DNA of 64,000 nucleotides from an uncultured Collinsella sp. (lineage in GTDB: Bacteria; Actinomycetota; Coriobacteriia; Coriobacteriales; Coriobacteriaceae), in NCBI GenBank assembly GCA_900551365.1, contig URVZ01000001.1, positions 1 to 64,000 on the forward strand. The letters are read 5' to 3'. The first letter of the stretch is position 1; the number at the start of each line of letters is the position of its first letter. This document shows positions 15,182 through 24,229 of the stretch, piece by piece. The notes below the pieces were generated by a model, which was given only the letters and a program-made list of their open reading frames with translations, was not told the DNA's origin and ran no database searches. The position numbers and the translations under genes are program-made.

Positions 15182-15519
15182 CGTGCCTCATCTCCGGCGA
15201 GACCGTGACCGTGCGCAGTGCGGCCCAGTCGTTCGACGAGCTTGGCGAGCCCACCGGCGAGACGGTGACCGAGACGGCGGTCGAAAACGTCGTGGTCTGC
15301 CCCGGCGCGACCGCCGACCTCGACTCGACGCGCCCCAATGGCGTGACGGTCGCCTACACGCTCTGCTTCCCGAAGGGCGCGGACGTTGACCTCAAGGACG
15401 CGACGGTCACGGTGCGCGGCACCGACTACAAGGTGGTCGGCGACCCCAAGCGATACACCGCGGCCAACACGCCCGGCCCCTGGGACCTCACCTGCGAGGT
15501 GACCCGAACCGATGGCTAA
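15178..15519 (+). CDS. Head-tail joining protein (stopper type)
   Basis: 113 residues, beta-rich: ISGETVTVRSAAQSFDELGEP, then VVVCPGATADLD and TVTVRGTDYKVVGDP. Small beta-barrel proteins of this sort follow the adaptor and close the head (HK97 gp7/SPP1 gp16 type). Assigned by gene order and the GxxYxVVGDP-like end. Confidence 0.6.
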   Translation: MTCLISGETVTVRSAAQSFDELGEPTGETVTETAVENVVVCPGATADLDSTRPNGVTVAYTLCFPKGADVDLKDATVTVRGTDYKVVGDPKRYTAANTPGPWDLTCEVTRTDG

Positions 15520-15802
15520 GGCGAAGTGCGAGGTCAAGATCAAGTGGAAGGGCTGGAACCGCGGCGGATACGCCGAGGTCATGAACGGCGGGGGCGTGCA
15601 GACCATGCTCACCGAGAAGGCCAACGCCGCCGCGGCCGCATGCAACTCCACGTTCACGCCGAAGTACGGCGAGAACGGCTACAGCACCGCGGTCGCAGGC
15701 GGTTCGCTTGCGAGGGGCCGCGTCGTCTACACGGATAGCAAGCACGCCAACGTGAGCGAGCGCAAGCACAACCGCCTGCAATCCGTCTTCGGGGGTGATT
15801 GA
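15512..15802 (+). CDS. HK97 gp10-like tail component
   Basis: 96 residues with WNRGGYAEVMN, AAAAACNSTFTPKYGENGYST and a C-terminal HANVSERKHNRL. The AA.ac..A sequence followed by a Tyr/Gly strand resembles HK97 gp10-family proteins at the head-tail junction. Overlaps the genes on both sides. Confidence 0.65.
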   Translation: MAKAKCEVKIKWKGWNRGGYAEVMNGGGVQTMLTEKANAAAAACNSTFTPKYGENGYSTAVAGGSLARGRVVYTDSKHANVSERKHNRLQSVFGGD

Positions 15803-16143
15803 TGGACATCGAGAGGGTAGTGGCCCAGCGCCTTATGCACGCGACCGGCATCAAGTGCGTGCCGGACGTTCCGCGCGAGAGACCCGATGAGTTCGTCCAG
15901 GTCACCCTCGCAGCCACGAGCGCGACGCGGTTCATCCAGTCGCCGCGCGTGCTCGCCACGTCGTGGGCGAAGACCCGCAGGCGCGCACGCGAGATCGCCG
16001 AGGCCGTCGAGCGGGCGTGCTCCGCCATCGAGGACGAGCCGAACGTGTTCTCCGCCGTGCCCGACGGCACCTACCGATGGGACGACCCCGACACGGGGAC
16101 TCCCAGATACCAGACGAACATCAACCTGACCATCTGCGAATAA
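15802..16143 (+). CDS. Tail terminator-like protein
   Basis: 113 residues, starting ATG on the previous stop. DIERVVAQRLMHATGIKCVPDVPRERPDEFVQV and AREIAEAVERACSAI, ending RYQTNINLTICE: an alpha/beta protein in the position of the tail terminator (HK97 gp11-like), which caps the tail tube. Assigned from order and fold-like pattern. Confidence 0.65.
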   Translation: MDIERVVAQRLMHATGIKCVPDVPRERPDEFVQVTLAATSATRFIQSPRVLATSWAKTRRRAREIAEAVERACSAIEDEPNVFSAVPDGTYRWDDPDTGTPRYQTNINLTICE

Positions 16144-16152
16144 GGAGCAATC

Positions 16153-16755
16153 ATGGCAGAAAGCAACAAAAACAACGTCGCCAACGTCTCCAGCGCCAAG
16201 GGAGTCAAGGGCGGCTACATCTTCACCGCTCCCGTCGGAACGACGCTGCCGACCGACTACACGACCGCGCTGCCCGAGGCGTGGAAGTGCCTCGGCTACA
16301 TCAGCGAGGACGGCTACGTCGAGACGCTCGACACCGACTCCGAGGACATCAAGGACATGAACGGCGACCTCATGGCGTCGCCGCAGACCTCTCGCGTCGA
16401 GAGCGCGCAGCTCACGCTCGCCGAGATCAAGGCCGCGACCCTCAAGGTCATGTACGGCTCCGGCAACGTCAAGGACGAGGCCGGCATGATCACCGTCAAG
16501 CACAACGGCGACTCCACCGAGACGTGGCCCGCCGTGCTAGAGCTCGTGCTCAAGGACGGCCGCCGCTGGCGCAAGGTCGTGCCGCTCGCCCAGTCCTCCG
16601 AGCTGGACGACCTCACCCTCGCCGTGGGCGAGCTCGCCGCGCGCGCCCTCACGGTCAAGTACCTCACCGACGATGCCGGCAACACCTGCTACGACTACAT
16701 CCAGTCCACCGAGACCGCGACCGCCAAGGCCGCTGAGACCGCGGAGGGCAAGTAA
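16153..16755 (+). CDS. Major tail tube protein
   Basis: 200 residues. Beta-rich with GGYIFTAPVGTTLPTDYTTA, WKCLGYISEDGY and KVVPLAQSSELDDLT, matching the common siphovirus tail-tube pattern (an N-terminal value followed by GYvsedG). It polymerises as hexameric rings along the tape measure. An Ala/Glu-rich tail ends the protein. Followed directly by the chaperone genes. Confidence 0.8.
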   Translation: MAESNKNNVANVSSAKGVKGGYIFTAPVGTTLPTDYTTALPEAWKCLGYISEDGYVETLDTDSEDIKDMNGDLMASPQTSRVESAQLTLAEIKAATLKVMYGSGNVKDEAGMITVKHNGDSTETWPAVLELVLKDGRRWRKVVPLAQSSELDDLTLAVGELAARALTVKYLTDDAGNTCYDYIQSTETATAKAAETAEGK

Positions 16756-17048
16756 TGACCGAGCTCACATTCACCATCCCTGGCATCGACGGCGAGTTCA
16801 CCGCCGACCTCGACGAGCTGCTCAGCTACAAGACGAACAAGCAGTTCGCCAAGAGCGAGACCGAGCCCGCCGGGATGTTCGAGGCCTTCGAGCGCGTGTT
16901 TGCCGGACATGACGAGGAGTACATGGAGCGCCTGGGCGGCTCCGTCGAGTTCATCGGCGTGCTCATGCAGGCCGCATTCGAGGCGGCGAAGGCAAAAAAC
17001 TCCCAGGATTCGTCCTCGAGCTCGAAGGGCACCGCGCAGAAGTCGTAG
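16755..17048 (+). CDS. Tail assembly chaperone (G product)
   Basis: 97 residues. Starts on the previous stop (ATGA). It binds the tape measure before tail assembly. The first 80 residues are shared with the frameshift product; after the slippery site the zero-frame product ends with a short Ser-rich tail (DSSSSSKGTAQKS). Position between tail tube and tape measure is diagnostic. Confidence 0.75.
   Translation: MTELTFTIPGIDGEFTADLDELLSYKTNKQFAKSETEPAGMFEAFERVFAGHDEEYMERLGGSVEFIGVLMQAAFEAAKAKNSQDSSSSSKGTAQKS
16994..17000 (+). promoter_or_regulatory. -1 ribosomal frameshift site A AAA AAC
   Basis: In the chaperone frame the codons read gcA AAA AAC, an exact X XXY YYZ slippery heptamer. A slip back by one base continues into an open frame of 132 more codons (LPGFVLELEGHRAEVVADF and onward). 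This matches the conserved G/GT frameshift of siphovirus tail chaperones. Confidence 0.8.
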
Positions 17049-17398
17049 CGGACTTCCGCCAGTACTACGGCATCGACCTCCCGCTCGAGGGCGGACCGGA
17101 CGACCTCCGGCGCGCCGCCCTCCTGTGGGAGCAGCTGCCGAAGGAGTCGAGGTGCGCGCGCCGCATGTACCCGGAGCTCAAATGGAGCGAGGAGACGTAC
17201 ATGCTCTGGCGCATCGAGCACCAGCTCAGGAGCCTCGCTTGGGGACTGAGCGACAAGAAGCACCGGCCGCCGCAGGAGCCGCAGCCGCTCAAGACGCCCG
17301 GGCAGCTCGCGGAGCTCAAGAGGCACCAGCGCAACGCCCTCGCGAACAGGGCGGAAATCGACGAGATTCTAGGATTAGGAGGACGGGATGGCGACTAG
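17000..17398 (+). CDS. Tail assembly chaperone T extension (made by -1 frameshift)
   Basis: This frame has no good start of its own and begins in register only after the A AAA AAC slip. Joined to the first 82 codons of the G gene it makes a GT protein of about 214 residues. The T part contains FRQYYGIDLPLEGGPDDLRR and a C-terminal WGLSDKKHRPP segment. The T domain contacts the tail tube while the G domain holds the tape measure. Its end overlaps the tape measure start by 11 bases. Confidence 0.75.
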   Translation, partial: LPGFVLELEGHRAEVVADFRQYYGIDLPLEGGPDDLRRAALLWEQLPKESRCARRMYPELKWSEETYMLWRIEHQLRSLAWGLSDKKHRPPQEPQPLKTPGQLAELKRHQRNALANRAEIDEILGLGGRDGD

Positions 17399-19859
17399 CG
17401 TAGGCTCGGCATGCATCACGCTCATGCCGTCCATGAAGGGCTTCGTCGGCAGCATCTGCTCGGAGTTCGGCGACACGGGCTCCAAGGCCGGAAAGTCATT
17501 CGGCGACTCGATGACCTCCGGCGTGGACGGCGGGGTCAAGCGCTCGGGCGGGCTGCTGAACGGGCTCGGCACCGTCGCAAGGGGCGTGGGCACCGTCGCC
17601 GCGGCTGGCATGGGCGCGCTCACCACGGCGGTGACCGCAATCGGCGGCGCTGCGGTATCCGCATACGCCGACTACGAGCAGCTGGTCGGCGGCGTCGATA
17701 CGCTCTTCGGCTCCGCGTCCGGCAAACTGCAGGGATACGCCGCGGATGCGTACAAGACGTGCGGCATGAGCGCAAACCAATACATGACCCAGGCGACCAG
17801 CTTCGCCGCATCGCTCGTGAGCTCGTGCGGCGGCGACGTGGCGAAGGCCGCCGAGTCCGCCAACACAGCGATGGGCGACATGGCGGACAACGTCAACAAG
17901 ATGGGCTCGGACATGGCCGACGTCCAGAACGCCTACCAAGGTTTTGCCAAGCAAAACTACACGATGCTGGACAACCTGAAGCTGGGCTACGGCGGCACGA
18001 AGTCCGAGATGGAGCGACTCATCGCGGACGCCAACAAGCTGCGCGCGGCGCAGGGCAAGACCGCCGACCTCACCATCGACAGCTACGCCGACGTGGTCGA
18101 GGCCATCCACACCGTGCAGTCCGAGATGGGCATCACCGGCACGACCTCCAAGGAGGCCGCGACGACCATCTCCGGCTCCATCGGCATGGCCAAGGCATCA
18201 TGGGAGAACTTCCTCACCGGCCTTGGCCGAGACGACGTGGACTTCTCGCAGCTCACCGAGCAGCTGCTCACGTCCGTCGGCGCGGTCGCCAAGAACATCG
18301 CGCCGCGCGTCGCCCAGATCGGGCAGGGCATCATCAATGCGCTCCCCGCGGCGCTCTCCGGCATCGCGTCGGTGCTCACACCCATCGTGTCCGAGGCGCT
18401 CGCCACGGCGTGGAACATCGCCGTCGGGGCGCTCGCCGGCATCGGGATCAAGCTGCCGAAGGTGGACTCCTCGCAGATCTGCTCGGCGCTTCAGGCCATC
18501 CTTGGCGTGGCCACGTCCGTCGGTAACGGCACCAAGGCGGCAATCGGGTTCATCGCGCCGCTCATCGCGCCAATCGGCACGGCGCTGCTCAACATCGCGC
18601 AGGCCGTGCTGCCGGTGCTCTCAACCGGCATACAGGTGGTGCTCGGCATCGTGCAGGCGCTGTCGCCGGTCATCGGCTTCCTGGTCACCGTCATCGCTGA
18701 CGTGATGACGACCGTCTCGCAGCTCGTCGCCATCGCCATGCCCGCCGTGCAGTCCGTGCTGTCGGCGGTGCTGGCTGCGATGCCGCTCATCCAGGGCGCG
18801 ATTCAGGTGGCGATGGGCATCATCTCCGCCGTCTGGAACGCAGTCTGGCCGGTGATCTCCGCTGTCCTGACCGGCGTGATGGATGCAATCTCCACTGCCG
18901 TCCAGGTCGCGATGGCCGTGGTGCAGACAGTCGTCTCCACGGTCACCGCCGCGATAAGCGGAGACTGGGATACGGTCTGGAACACCATCAAGTCGGTAGC
19001 CGAGCTCGTCTGGTCGCAGATAGAGTTCGCCGTGCGAGCGGCCATAGGAATCGTCGAGTCCGTGATAACGTCCACGCTCGATGGAATCAGCTCGATTTGG
19101 TCAAGCGTGTGGGACACCGTCCGCGACTTCGCCGAGGTGGTCTGGGGACGCATCAAGTTTGCCGTCAACTCTGCGATAAATCAGGTCAGCGGCGTGATCA
19201 GCTCCGTGCTCAACAGCATCAGCTCCACGTGGTCGAGCATGTGGGGGAGCATCAAGAGCGCCTGCTCGTCCATCTGGGAGGGCATCAAGAGCGCGGCGTC
19301 CAACGGAATCAACTCCGTCTACAGGACCGTCACGAGCATCAAGGGCAAGATCACCGGATTCTTCTCGGGCGCGCGCAACTGGCTCTTCAACTCCGGCAAG
19401 TCGATACTCAACGGCCTGAAGGACGGCATCATGTCCGCTATCGGCTCGGTGACCTCGGCGGTCTCCGGTGCAGTCTCCAGAATCCGCTCCTTCTTCCCGT
19501 TCTCGCCGGCAAAGGTCGGCCCCTTCTCCGGGCACGGCTACACGACCTTCTCGGGCAAGGCCCTCATGCAGGGCTGGGCGCAGGGCATCGGCTCCGGCAC
19601 CGGCACCGTGGTCTCCGCCATCAGCGGCGCCATGGACACCGCGCAGGGGATGCTCTCGACGGGCCTGACCGTCGCGCCGTCCGCTGTCTACACTCCGGCG
19701 CGTCCCGAGGGGGATTCCGACGACGCCCTCGCCGGCATCCTGTCCGTCCTCGAGCAGATCAGGGACAAGGACGGAAACCTGTACATCGACTCGGAGCGCG
19801 TCTCCTCCGCCATCGCGATGCGCGGCAGGCACACGCTCGCCGCAAGGGGGTTCGCATGA
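17388..19859 (+). CDS. Tape measure protein
   Basis: 823 residues; sets tail length and passes through the tube with DNA. The N-terminus (GSACITLMPSMKGFVGSICS) is followed by a TP901-1-like region (YADYEQLVGGVDTLFGSASG, later AGMSANQYMTQATSFAASL-like sequence), then long hydrophobic helices (about 290-520) and WD-spaced repeats (WDTVWNTIKS, IWSSVWDTVRDF, TWSSMWGSIKS). The C-terminal part has the FSPAKVGPFSGHGYTTFSGK segment. No peptidase motif was recognised. Confidence 0.9.
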   Translation: MATSVGSACITLMPSMKGFVGSICSEFGDTGSKAGKSFGDSMTSGVDGGVKRSGGLLNGLGTVARGVGTVAAAGMGALTTAVTAIGGAAVSAYADYEQLVGGVDTLFGSASGKLQGYAADAYKTCGMSANQYMTQATSFAASLVSSCGGDVAKAAESANTAMGDMADNVNKMGSDMADVQNAYQGFAKQNYTMLDNLKLGYGGTKSEMERLIADANKLRAAQGKTADLTIDSYADVVEAIHTVQSEMGITGTTSKEAATTISGSIGMAKASWENFLTGLGRDDVDFSQLTEQLLTSVGAVAKNIAPRVAQIGQGIINALPAALSGIASVLTPIVSEALATAWNIAVGALAGIGIKLPKVDSSQICSALQAILGVATSVGNGTKAAIGFIAPLIAPIGTALLNIAQAVLPVLSTGIQVVLGIVQALSPVIGFLVTVIADVMTTVSQLVAIAMPAVQSVLSAVLAAMPLIQGAIQVAMGIISAVWNAVWPVISAVLTGVMDAISTAVQVAMAVVQTVVSTVTAAISGDWDTVWNTIKSVAELVWSQIEFAVRAAIGIVESVITSTLDGISSIWSSVWDTVRDFAEVVWGRIKFAVNSAINQVSGVISSVLNSISSTWSSMWGSIKSACSSIWEGIKSAASNGINSVYRTVTSIKGKITGFFSGARNWLFNSGKSILNGLKDGIMSAIGSVTSAVSGAVSRIRSFFPFSPAKVGPFSGHGYTTFSGKALMQGWAQGIGSGTGTVVSAISGAMDTAQGMLSTGLTVAPSAVYTPARPEGDSDDALAGILSVLEQIRDKDGNLYIDSERVSSAIAMRGRHTLAARGFA

Positions 19860-20554
19860 TATTCGGCGGAATCGACCTAACGCCGTACCTGCTGGTGACC
19901 AAGGTCACGAGACCGATTGTCCCCAAGGTGCGGCTCGATGAGACCGAGGTCCCCGGCATGGACGGCACACACGTTCGCGCCACGGGCCTCGAGCCCGTCG
20001 AGATAGCGGTCGACTGCAACATCGTCGGCGGCTCCCTCGACGAGGTCGCCGAGGCAAGGGCCGTGCTCGCCTCGGCGCTGTCCGGCGGCGAGAAGGCCCT
20101 CGTGCTCGACGACGCTCCCGAGCGCTACATGCTCGCGCGCTACAGGGGAGGGGCGGAGCAGGGGCGCAACGCGCACATGCCGAATCTCACGCTCGGGTTC
20201 TACTGTGCAGACCCCGCCGCCTACGGGCAGCGGCGCTCCGAGCAGGTGTCGGCATCCCAGCGCGCCGTCGCCGCCGGGGGCAACTACAGGGCCTACCCTA
20301 CGGTCACGTGCAAGCCCCCGGCAGGCTCGAGCTGGACAATCACCAACGTATCGACCGGGCAGTTCGTCCGCGTCGAGGCGTCGTTCACGGGCGCACAGAC
20401 CGTCGTGCTGGACATGCGCGCCGAGCGCTGCACAGTCAACGGCGCGGACTGGCCCGTGACCGTCGCGAGCGACTTCTTCTCGCTTGACGGCGTGCAGCAG
20501 ATCAAGACGAGCGGCGGCACCGCGACGCTCGAATGGGAGGAGAGGTGGCTCTAG
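19856..20554 (+). CDS. Distal tail protein (Dit)
   Basis: 232 residues, starting ATGA on the tape measure stop. Opens MIFGGIDLTPYLLVTKVTRP and has GTHVRATGLEPVEIAVDCNI, the characteristic N-terminal ring domain of siphovirus distal tail proteins; the C-terminal domain is galectin-like (NYRAYPTVTCKPP, later FFSLDGVQQIKTSGGTATLEW). It links the tail tube to the tip fibre. Confidence 0.8.
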   Translation: MIFGGIDLTPYLLVTKVTRPIVPKVRLDETEVPGMDGTHVRATGLEPVEIAVDCNIVGGSLDEVAEARAVLASALSGGEKALVLDDAPERYMLARYRGGAEQGRNAHMPNLTLGFYCADPAAYGQRRSEQVSASQRAVAAGGNYRAYPTVTCKPPAGSSWTITNVSTGQFVRVEASFTGAQTVVLDMRAERCTVNGADWPVTVASDFFSLDGVQQIKTSGGTATLEWEERWL

Positions 20555-23500
20555 GTGCGAATTGACGTATACACGTGGCAGGACGCCTACGTATCGACAA
20601 TCGGCCCCGAGGAGCTGCTCTCCCTCACCCATACCGACGAGCTCAACGGCGAGGACAGCGTGGACATCGTCACGACCTTCGCGCTCAAGCAGGGCTACCG
20701 CCTCGTGTGGGTCGACCGCCTCGGCAAGGTCCACGAGCACGTCTGCCAAGACCCCAAGGGCCTCCACGCCGGAGGCGATACGGTCTACACGGACACGGCG
20801 ATCAACTCAATCTGCGAGACGTACGGCGACTATATCGAGGACAAGCGCCCCTACGGCTACGGCTTCTTGCAGGCGCTGAATGTCTGCCTTGGGCCGACCC
20901 GCTGGACCGCCGGAACGGTCGACCAGACCGGCACCGTCGACAAGGGCCTGACCTTCTACCACACCTCGGCGCGCGAGGCGCTCCAGTCAATCTTGAAATG
21001 CGGCGGTGAGCTTGAGACTGAAATCACCGTATCCGGCGGCAGGGTGACATCTCGCAGGGTGGGCATCCGCTCGCACCGAGGCGCGAAGGGCGGCCACCGC
21101 CGGTTCACCTACACCAAGGACCTGACATCGGTATCACGCACCGAGCACTACGGGGCGATCACTGCCTGCTACGGCTACGGCAAGGGTATCGAGACCGACA
21201 CGGGCGGCTACGGCCGCAAGCTGACCTTCGGTGACATCAACAACGGCAGGAACTACGTGGAGGACGCGACCGCGCTCAGGCTGTACGGGCGACCCGACGG
21301 CAGGGGCGGGCGCGCGCACGTGTTCGGACAATATGAAAATTCAAATTGCGAGGACGCGGCAACCCTGCTCGCCGAGACCCGCGCGTACCTCGACTCCCGC
21401 AAGGAGCCGGGAATGACCTACGAGGCCGACGTCGTCGACCTCGTGCAGTTCGGGCGCGAGTGGGAGGGCGTCGCCGTGGGCGACGACGTCCAGATCGTCG
21501 ACACGTGCTTCTCCCCGGCGCTGCGCTGCGAGGGCCGCGTGACCAAGCTCGTGACCGACGAGCTTGGCGGCTCCATGCGCGTGACGCTCGGGAACGTGAC
21601 CGAGACAATCACGGACATGTTGCTGGCTCAGCAGCAGAAAGTGTCCAGCCTGTCGAAGCGCTCGTCCAACTGGGACGTGGCGGCATCCACGCCGCCCGCA
21701 TACCTCCAGCAGGTCATGGACAGCATGAATACGCAGTTCAACCTCGCGGGCAACAGCTACGTCCATACGAGCTTCGAGCGCGGTCTGATCTTCGGCTCCG
21801 TGCCCCTCGACGCGGACGGCCGCTCGACGACCGGCGACGGCATGGCCATGCAGCTGTGCTCCCAGGGATTCCGCATCGCCTCCGGCTGCAAAGCCGACGG
21901 CTCGTGGGACTGGCGCACCTTCGGCACCGGCGCGGGCTTCACGGCCGACCTCATCACGGTCGGCACGCTCATGGGCGACCTGATCAAGGCCGGAACCATC
22001 CAAGACAGGAGCGGCAAGAACTACTGGAACCTCGACGAGAGCGAGGTCAATCTAGGCCCCGGCGCCAAGCTCGACGGCAAGGACATCGCCGTCGCCGATG
22101 CCGTGATAGCGTCGGTGGACGTCGAGTACGCCCAGGGAACGTCGCGCGTCACCGAGCCGCAGGGCGGATGGCAGACCACGGCGCCGCAATGGGTGTCGGG
22201 CAAGTACATCTGGACGCGCACCAAGACCACCATGCAGTCCGGCGACATCGAGTACAGCGAGCCCGTGTGCATCAGCGGCATCGATGGCGCCAAGGGCGAC
22301 AAGGGCTCCACCGGCACCGGCGTGAAGGGCATCGTCGAGCAGTACTACCTCTCCACGAGCTTCACGGCGCAGTCCGGCGGCAGCTGGTCGGAGGCGCAGC
22401 CCGCGTGGGCGAAGGGCAGGTACATCTGGACGCGCAGCAAGGTCACATGGACGGACGGCTCGACCACATATACCGCGCCGTGCCTCGCCAAGGCCATCAA
22501 CGGCAGCAACCAGATGGCCGGCAGCGCCATCGCGGCGCGCGTGAAGCTCTACGCCAAGAATCAATCGGACAGCGTGCCGCCGATTAACGCGCAGAACCCC
22601 GAGCTGGGGTGGTCCGAGGACCTCCCGCAATGGTCGAACGGATACTTCGTCTGGTCGATGGAGCGCGTCACCTACGGCGATGGCTCCGTGACCCACACGG
22701 CGCCGGTGCTGGAGGCCGCGTACAACAAGGCCTACCAGAGCGCGCACGACCTGACGGACTCGCTCAACGGCCTTGACACGACGGTGCAGGACCTCGCAAG
22801 GGACGGTGTGGTGACCGAAGCGGAGAAGGCCGCGGTCAAGAAGGCCAAGCAGGACGTGGACAAGGAGCGCGAGGAGCTCACGAGCCAGTACAACGCGCTG
22901 AAGTCGAACAAGGCCCTCAGCGCCCAGTTCCTCTCGTCCGTCCTCGGCCCCCGCTACACCAAGGCCTTCGGCACGACCGACGAGGGCGGCACGTACGGCT
23001 CCTACGCCGACAAGGTCGACAAGGTGCTCCAGTGCAAGACCGCCGAGGAGCTCAAGGCGGCGATGTACGAGTACGACGCCGCATTCGGAGCCTACTCGAC
23101 CGCCGTGAAGGACTACGCCGAGGCGGCCACCAGAGCCCGCCACGCCATCGAGCAGCAGAACGCATCGGACTACGCCGACGGCATCCTGAGCGCCTACGAC
23201 GAGCAGATGGACCAGAAGGCCATCTTCGACCGCCTGACGAACGGCGGCGCAGACCAGGGGCTCTACATGAGCAACAACAGGGTCTACGTCAACGCGACAT
23301 ACATCGCAACCGGGACTCTCGCGGACGCAAAGGGGCGCAACTCGTGGAACCTCAAGGAAGGCGTGCTGACGACCAACTACATGACGGCGAAGAACATCAC
23401 GGCGACCGGAAGCTTCACCGGTGGAAACCGCAGCAGCGGGTACGCCATGGAACTCGACTCGAGCGGGAAGCTGGCTGGGTTCAAGGACGGCACGCAGTAC

Positions 23501-23809
23501 GGATACATCGAATGCTCCTCAACGTCACATGACATCGACAATCCGTCGATTATCTACCACGGACTGCAGCTGCAGGGACAGGGCGTCGTGCGAGTCTCGA
23601 CCCCGAGGCTCAGCGTGAGCGGCAGCGCCGACACGAGCGTCACGACGTGGTCAGGCCTGACGACCAAGGTCGGAGCGGCATACCACCCGCTTTACACGGA
23701 GAACGGCAAGAAATATTTCAACGACCAGTCCCAGACATCGTCGGTGCTCGAGTTCAGGAACGGCCTGCTGATCGGCGTGTCGACCATGCCGTCCGGGTGG
23801 AGCGGATAA
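20555..23809 (+). CDS. Tail-associated protein / tail spike hub (Tal-like)
   Basis: 1084 residues, GTG start directly after the Dit stop. The first 370 residues (MRIDVYTWQDAYVSTIG ... LTHTDELNGEDSVDI ... VTETITDMLLAQQQKV) fit the prophage tail endopeptidase/hub family. Three copies of a beta module follow near residues 521, 593 and 662, each with a W-P.W..G.YIWTR-type core. A coiled coil lies at about 735-900, then a tip domain with GLYMSNNRVYVNATYIATG. No protease active site was identified. It anchors the receptor-binding proteins encoded downstream. Confidence 0.75.
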   Translation: MRIDVYTWQDAYVSTIGPEELLSLTHTDELNGEDSVDIVTTFALKQGYRLVWVDRLGKVHEHVCQDPKGLHAGGDTVYTDTAINSICETYGDYIEDKRPYGYGFLQALNVCLGPTRWTAGTVDQTGTVDKGLTFYHTSAREALQSILKCGGELETEITVSGGRVTSRRVGIRSHRGAKGGHRRFTYTKDLTSVSRTEHYGAITACYGYGKGIETDTGGYGRKLTFGDINNGRNYVEDATALRLYGRPDGRGGRAHVFGQYENSNCEDAATLLAETRAYLDSRKEPGMTYEADVVDLVQFGREWEGVAVGDDVQIVDTCFSPALRCEGRVTKLVTDELGGSMRVTLGNVTETITDMLLAQQQKVSSLSKRSSNWDVAASTPPAYLQQVMDSMNTQFNLAGNSYVHTSFERGLIFGSVPLDADGRSTTGDGMAMQLCSQGFRIASGCKADGSWDWRTFGTGAGFTADLITVGTLMGDLIKAGTIQDRSGKNYWNLDESEVNLGPGAKLDGKDIAVADAVIASVDVEYAQGTSRVTEPQGGWQTTAPQWVSGKYIWTRTKTTMQSGDIEYSEPVCISGIDGAKGDKGSTGTGVKGIVEQYYLSTSFTAQSGGSWSEAQPAWAKGRYIWTRSKVTWTDGSTTYTAPCLAKAINGSNQMAGSAIAARVKLYAKNQSDSVPPINAQNPELGWSEDLPQWSNGYFVWSMERVTYGDGSVTHTAPVLEAAYNKAYQSAHDLTDSLNGLDTTVQDLARDGVVTEAEKAAVKKAKQDVDKEREELTSQYNALKSNKALSAQFLSSVLGPRYTKAFGTTDEGGTYGSYADKVDKVLQCKTAEELKAAMYEYDAAFGAYSTAVKDYAEAATRARHAIEQQNASDYADGILSAYDEQMDQKAIFDRLTNGGADQGLYMSNNRVYVNATYIATGTLADAKGRNSWNLKEGVLTTNYMTAKNITATGSFTGGNRSSGYAMELDSSGKLAGFKDGTQYGYIECSSTSHDIDNPSIIYHGLQLQGQGVVRVSTPRLSVSGSADTSVTTWSGLTTKVGAAYHPLYTENGKKYFNDQSQTSSVLEFRNGLLIGVSTMPSGWSG

Positions 23810-23830
23810 GAGATGAAAGGACAAGAAGGA

Positions 23831-24229
23831 ATGGAAGCAAGCAAGAAGATCGTCGTGGGCTATGCCGTCCACGACATCATCGGAAACAACGAACAGTGCC
23901 TGACGGAGTACGACCCGGAGGTGCTCCAGAGCGCCGAGGACGCCGGCCTCGTGTTCGTCGCCCAGTACGACGACGGCACGCGCGAGGTCGTCAAGGCCGC
24001 AGACGTCCGCAAGCCCGACCCCACGGTCAACGGCATCCCACTGGCGACCGCCGGGTACGTCGATGAGCGCACCGCCGCCACGGTCGCCGTGTTCGACGCG
24101 CTCTCGGCCATCGTCGACCCGCAGCCGGCCATGGCGGACGAGACGGAGGAGGGGGCCAAGGCCGTCGACCCGGTCGAGGCCTTCAAGGCCGCGCTCGCCG
24201 TCCTCAAGGCGTTGGAGGCCAAGGAATGA
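23831..24229 (+). CDS. Baseplate-associated protein of unknown function
   Basis: About 132 residues. Started at ATG 23831 because AAAGGA lies 9-10 bases upstream; an in-frame ATG at 23813 has a weaker RBS. Sequence: VVGYAVHDIIGNNEQCLTE, later GLVFVAQYDDGTREVV and an Ala-rich helical end (EAFKAALAVLKALEAKE). Small proteins like this accompany tail-tip genes in coriobacterial phages. Function unknown. Confidence 0.5.
   Translation: MEASKKIVVGYAVHDIIGNNEQCLTEYDPEVLQSAEDAGLVFVAQYDDGTREVVKAADVRKPDPTVNGIPLATAGYVDERTAATVAVFDALSAIVDPQPAMADETEEGAKAVDPVEAFKAALAVLKALEAKE

Noticed and set aside
20555..23809. Second DGR target among the tail genes
   Set aside because: No segment resembling the template repeat occurs in this gene or elsewhere besides 25743-25870.
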